Shown here in pieces: positions 61,659 through 64,000 of a stretch of DNA of 64,000 nucleotides (position 1 is the first letter of the stretch; each line of letters opens with the position of its first letter). The notes beneath the pieces are model-generated. The model did no database searches. It worked only from the letters and a program-made list of their open reading frames with translations, and was not told the origin of the DNA. The DNA comes from Metapseudomonas otitidis (lineage in GTDB: Bacteria > Pseudomonadota > Gammaproteobacteria > Pseudomonadales > Pseudomonadaceae). A program made the position numbers and the translations under genes. The DNA is taken from positions 1 through 64,000 of the forward strand of contig NZ_FOJP01000019.1 of the NCBI RefSeq assembly GCF_900111835.1, given 5' to 3'.

Positions 61659-62711
61659 TTACGCCAGGGCGGTGCGCAGTTCGTTGGCGATGGTGGCCTG
61701 GTCCAGCTCCTGGCCGATCACCACCAGGCGGGTGGCGCGGGGCTCGTCGCTGCGCCAGGCGCGGTCGAAGTGCTTGTCGAAGCGCTTGCCGACGCCCTGC
61801 ACCAGCAGGCGCATGGGCTTGCCGGTGACGGCGACGAAGCCCTTGATGCGCAGGATGGCGTGGCGTTCCACCAACTGGCCGAGGGCCGCGAGCAGGGCGC
61901 GCTCGTCCACTTCCGGGAGGTCGACGTGGAAGGAGTCGAACTCGTCGTGGTCGTGGTCCTCGTGTTCTTCGTGGTCGTGGTGGGTGGGGCGGCTGTCGAT
62001 GTGCAGCTCGGCTTCGGCGTTCAGGCCCAGCAGCACGTCCAGCGGCAGCTTGCCGGAGGCGGCCTCGACCACCTTCACCGCCGGCGGCAGCTCTTCGCTG
62101 ACTTCGGCGCGCACGGCGGCCAGGGCGTCGGCATCCAGCAGGTCGGTCTTGTTGAGGATCACCAGGTCGGCGCTGGCCAGCTGGTCTTCGAAGAGTTCGT
62201 GCAGGGGCGATTCGTGGTCGAGGTTCGGGTCCTGCTTGCGCTGCTCGTCCACCTGGTCGGGGAAGGCGGCGAAGGTGCCGGCGGCGACGGCGGGGCTGTC
62301 CACCACTGTGATCACCGCGTCCACGGTGCAGGCATTGCGGATCTCGGGCCACTGGAAGGCCTGCACCAGGGGCTTGGGCAGGGCCAGGCCGGAGGTCTCG
62401 ATGAGGATCTGGTCGAGGTCGCCACGGCGCGCCACCAGCTCGCGCATGACCGGGAAGAACTCTTCCTGCACGGTGCAGCACAGGCAGCCGTTGGCCAGTT
62501 CGAAGACGCGGCCCACGGCCTCTTCCTCGCTGCAGCCGATGCTGCATTGCTTGAGGATGTCGCCGTCGATGCCCAGCTCGCCGAACTCGTTGACGATCAC
62601 CGCAATGCGGCGACCCTGGGCGTTGTCCAGCATGTGGCGGAGGAGGGTGGTCTTACCGGCACCGAGGAAGCCGGTGACGATGGTGACGGGGAGCTTGGCC
62701 AGGGTTTTCAT
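61659..62711 (-). CDS. cobW: CobW, G3E-family GTPase
   Basis: The 350-residue protein has P-loop GFLGAGKTTLLRHML (about residues 15-29), NEFGELGIDGD, the metal-binding GCLCC motif (about 73-77), ETSGLALP and NKTDLL. A histidine-rich linker (HHDHEEHEDHDHDEF, about residues 245-260) lies before the C-terminal domain. CobW proteins are metallochaperones thought to deliver cobalt to CobN. The gene begins about 100 bases after the second cobalamin riboswitch and leads to cobN. Confidence 0.94.
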   Translation of the reverse strand: MKTLAKLPVTIVTGFLGAGKTTLLRHMLDNAQGRRIAVIVNEFGELGIDGDILKQCSIGCSEEEAVGRVFELANGCLCCTVQEEFFPVMRELVARRGDLDQILIETSGLALPKPLVQAFQWPEIRNACTVDAVITVVDSPAVAAGTFAAFPDQVDEQRKQDPNLDHESPLHELFEDQLASADLVILNKTDLLDADALAAVRAEVSEELPPAVKVVEAASGKLPLDVLLGLNAEAELHIDSRPTHHDHEEHEDHDHDEFDSFHVDLPEVDERALLAALGQLVERHAILRIKGFVAVTGKPMRLLVQGVGKRFDKHFDRAWRSDEPRATRLVVIGQELDQATIANELRTALA

Positions 62712-62814
62712 GCGCGCCTCTCAGGTGCTCTGTGGCGGGCATGACGAATGCAGCGGGCCGGGCCCGCTGGAGGTATTCGCCACCGGATCACCCCGCCCGG
62801 TTGTCTGGAAATTC

Positions 62815-62960
62815 GCCGAGGCAGGTCTCCTGGCTCGCAGCCTGGCGCGGGGCGCCGCCGGGTCCGCCTTCCCGCCCGTGGGCAGTGGCTGTGGACAGGG
62901 CATCAGCTGCTTACAGTTGCGGGGGCAGCCGTGGCTTGGACCACGTTCCCTCTTAGCTCC
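62815..62960 (-). promoter_or_regulatory. Cobalamin riboswitch upstream of cobW-cobN
   Basis: Read on the minus strand it has GAGGGAACGTGG, CTGCCCCCGCAACTGTAAGC and the B12-box GCCAGGAGACCTGCC (62820-62834). This is the second AdoCbl riboswitch in the window, 105 bases before the cobW start. A further hairpin (AGCTCCAGCG...CGCTGGAG, 62955-62974) lies at its 5' edge. Boundaries are estimates. Confidence 0.9.
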
Positions 62961-63094
62961 AGCGCTCGCTGGAGAACCTCGAAAGTACGGAAGGCTACGC
63001 AGGGCCCGGGCGGCGGTCAATCGCGTTGGTTGACGCCTCGTCGGGCCCGTGCTGTCCTTGCGCGGATTTTTCCCGCCCGGTCACCTGCCACGCC

Positions 63095-63535
63095 ATGAAC
63101 CCCGCTGCTCTTTCCCTGACGCCGCCTTCGCTGGTGGCCGGTTTCGGCTGCCGCCAGGGCTGCACGGCGGCGGAGCTGGGGGCCTTGCTGGATGCCTGCC
63201 TGGCCGAGGCCGGGGTGCCGCCGGCGCGCCTGGCGGCGTTGGCGACCCGCGAGGACCGCGCCCTGGAGGCGGGTCTGCGGGCGCTGGCGGCGGAGCGCAA
63301 CCTGCCGTTGCAGGGCGTTTCCCCCGAGGCGCTGAACGCCCTGGAAGCGCGCCTGAGCCAGCCGTCCGAGCGGGTCCGCGCCCTGGCCGGCAGTGCGGGG
63401 GTGGCCGAGGCGGCGGCCCTGGCGCTGGCCGATCGGCTGGGGCAGGGGCCTTCGCACCTGCTGCTCGACAAACGCCGCAGTGCCCGCGCGACCTGCGCGC
63501 TGGCCTGCATCCACCTGGAGGCTGAACGGCCATGA
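63095..63535 (+). CDS. cobE: CobE/CbiG-C-domain protein
   Basis: The 146-residue protein has VAGFGCRQGCTAAELGALL (start of the CbiG C-terminal domain, about residues 14-32) and LATREDRALEAGLRALAAERNL, as in CobE. The role in B12 synthesis is not defined. It is divergent from cobW, with its promoter in the intergenic region next to the riboswitch, and its stop overlaps the cobM ATG. Confidence 0.88.
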   Translation: MNPAALSLTPPSLVAGFGCRQGCTAAELGALLDACLAEAGVPPARLAALATREDRALEAGLRALAAERNLPLQGVSPEALNALEARLSQPSERVRALAGSAGVAEAAALALADRLGQGPSHLLLDKRRSARATCALACIHLEAERP

Positions 63536-64000
63536 CGGTCTATTTCATTGGCGCCGGCCCGGGCGACCCGGAACTCATCACGGTGAAGGGGCAGCGGCTG
63601 ATCCACCGTTGCCCGGTGATCCTCTATGCCGGTTCGCTGGTGCCGGAGGCGGTGCTGGAGGGGCACCAGGCGCAGCAGGTGGTGAACACCGCCGAGCTGC
63701 ACCTGGAGCAGATCGTTGCGCTGCTGGCCGAGGCCCATGCCCGGGGCCAGGACGTGGCGCGGGTGCATTCGGGCGATCCGTCGCTGTATGGCGCCATCGG
63801 CGAGCAGATCCGCCACCTGCGCGAGCGCGGCATTCCCTACGAGATCGTGCCGGGCGTCACCGCCACGGCGGCCTGCGCGGCCCTGCTGGGCTGCGAGCTG
63901 ACGCTGCCGGAGGTGTCGCAGACGCTGATCCTCACCCGCCACGCCAGCAAGACGCGGATGCCCGAGGGCGAGTCCCTGGGGGACCTGGCCCGTCACCGGG
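63532..64000 (+). CDS. cobM: Precorrin-4 C11-methyltransferase, N-terminal part
   Basis: The frame is open to the right edge, about 156 codons. It starts [20 protein letters not shown], with CPVILYAGSLVPEAVL, SGDPSLYGAIGEQI and VPGVTATAACAALLGCELTLPE, the landmarks of CobM/CbiF. It adds a methyl group at C11 of precorrin-4 to give precorrin-5. It is coupled to cobE by an ATGA overlap. The C-terminus lies outside the window. Confidence 0.93.
   Translation, partial: MTVYFIGAGPGDPELITVKGQRLIHRCPVILYAGSLVPEAVLEGHQAQQVVNTAELHLEQIVALLAEAHARGQDVARVHSGDPSLYGAIGEQIRHLRERGIPYEIVPGVTATAACAALLGCELTLPEVSQTLILTRHASKTRMPEGESLGDLARHR

Noticed and set aside
58938-62744. A roughly 1270-codon plus-strand frame across cobN and cobW
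   Set aside because: It is antisense to two well-supported genes and rich in Gly, Val, Gln and His without recognisable domains. Third-position GC bias explains the lack of stops.

Overview
The window is a continuous stretch of a high-GC Pseudomonas chromosome. Several gene orders are typical of the genus: fdnGHI-fdhE-selA-selB, an alpha-2-macroglobulin gene next to pbpC, and an aerobic cobalamin locus carrying the magnesium-chelatase-like pair, a DAHP synthase and cobN. Species cannot be named from the sequence alone. Coding density is high, and most long reading frames antisense to real genes are artefacts of third-position GC.

Layout. 1-5.3 kb: the start of a Tsx-type outer-membrane channel, a MocR/PdxR regulator divergent from a small oxidoreductase operon (GNAT, azoreductase, AhpD-like), and a MATE exporter with a DUF2214 partner. 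5.5-12.9 kb: a lipoprotein alpha-2-macroglobulin and PBP1c. 13-18.7 kb: chemoreceptor, diguanylate cyclase, YdcZ transporter, variant MBL protein and LysR regulator. 19-21 kb: 2,4-dienoyl-CoA reductase.

21.2-33.3 kb is a nearly complete selenoprotein locus. Formate dehydrogenase alpha has an in-frame UGA at 21824-21826 followed by a SECIS hairpin. The beta and gamma subunits, FdhE, SelA and SelB follow, and tRNA-Sec lies at 33248-33343. Between selB and tRNA-Sec is a patch of lower GC content with a toxin-antitoxin pair, a deaminase-like fragment and a lipoprotein. 33.3-41.5 kb holds small hypothetical genes, two acetyltransferases, two DUF4136 lipoproteins, CmoM, a MazG-like protein, a MaoC protein and an AraC regulator. 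It ends in an 0.8-kb tandem array of REP-type palindromes.

41.5-64 kb is the aerobic (late cobalt insertion) cobalamin region: cobGHIJ and cobW-cobN on the minus strand, each preceded by a cobalamin riboswitch, and cobL-cobK-ferredoxin and cobE-cobM on the plus strand. ChlI/ChlD-like proteins probably partner CobN, because no cobS or cobT is present here. Inserted in this region are a DAHP synthase with a striking leader, PhnA, a sulfotransferase-APS kinase pair, a LEA2 lipoprotein and a YihY protein.

The most interesting signal is upstream of the DAHP synthase. A promoter is followed by a 39-codon ORF whose end is packed with Tyr, Phe and Trp codons, then a textbook intrinsic terminator, then a second 31-codon ORF also rich in Tyr, Trp and Phe, and then the enzyme gene. 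This looks like a two-leader-peptide attenuator sensing aromatic aminoacyl-tRNA. Other points of note are a family of about 140-bp palindromic MITE-like elements in three copies, a ccdA-like antitoxin broken by one amber codon, a G-run frameshift in a membrane protein, and an ORF whose 3' end is antisense to tRNA-Sec.
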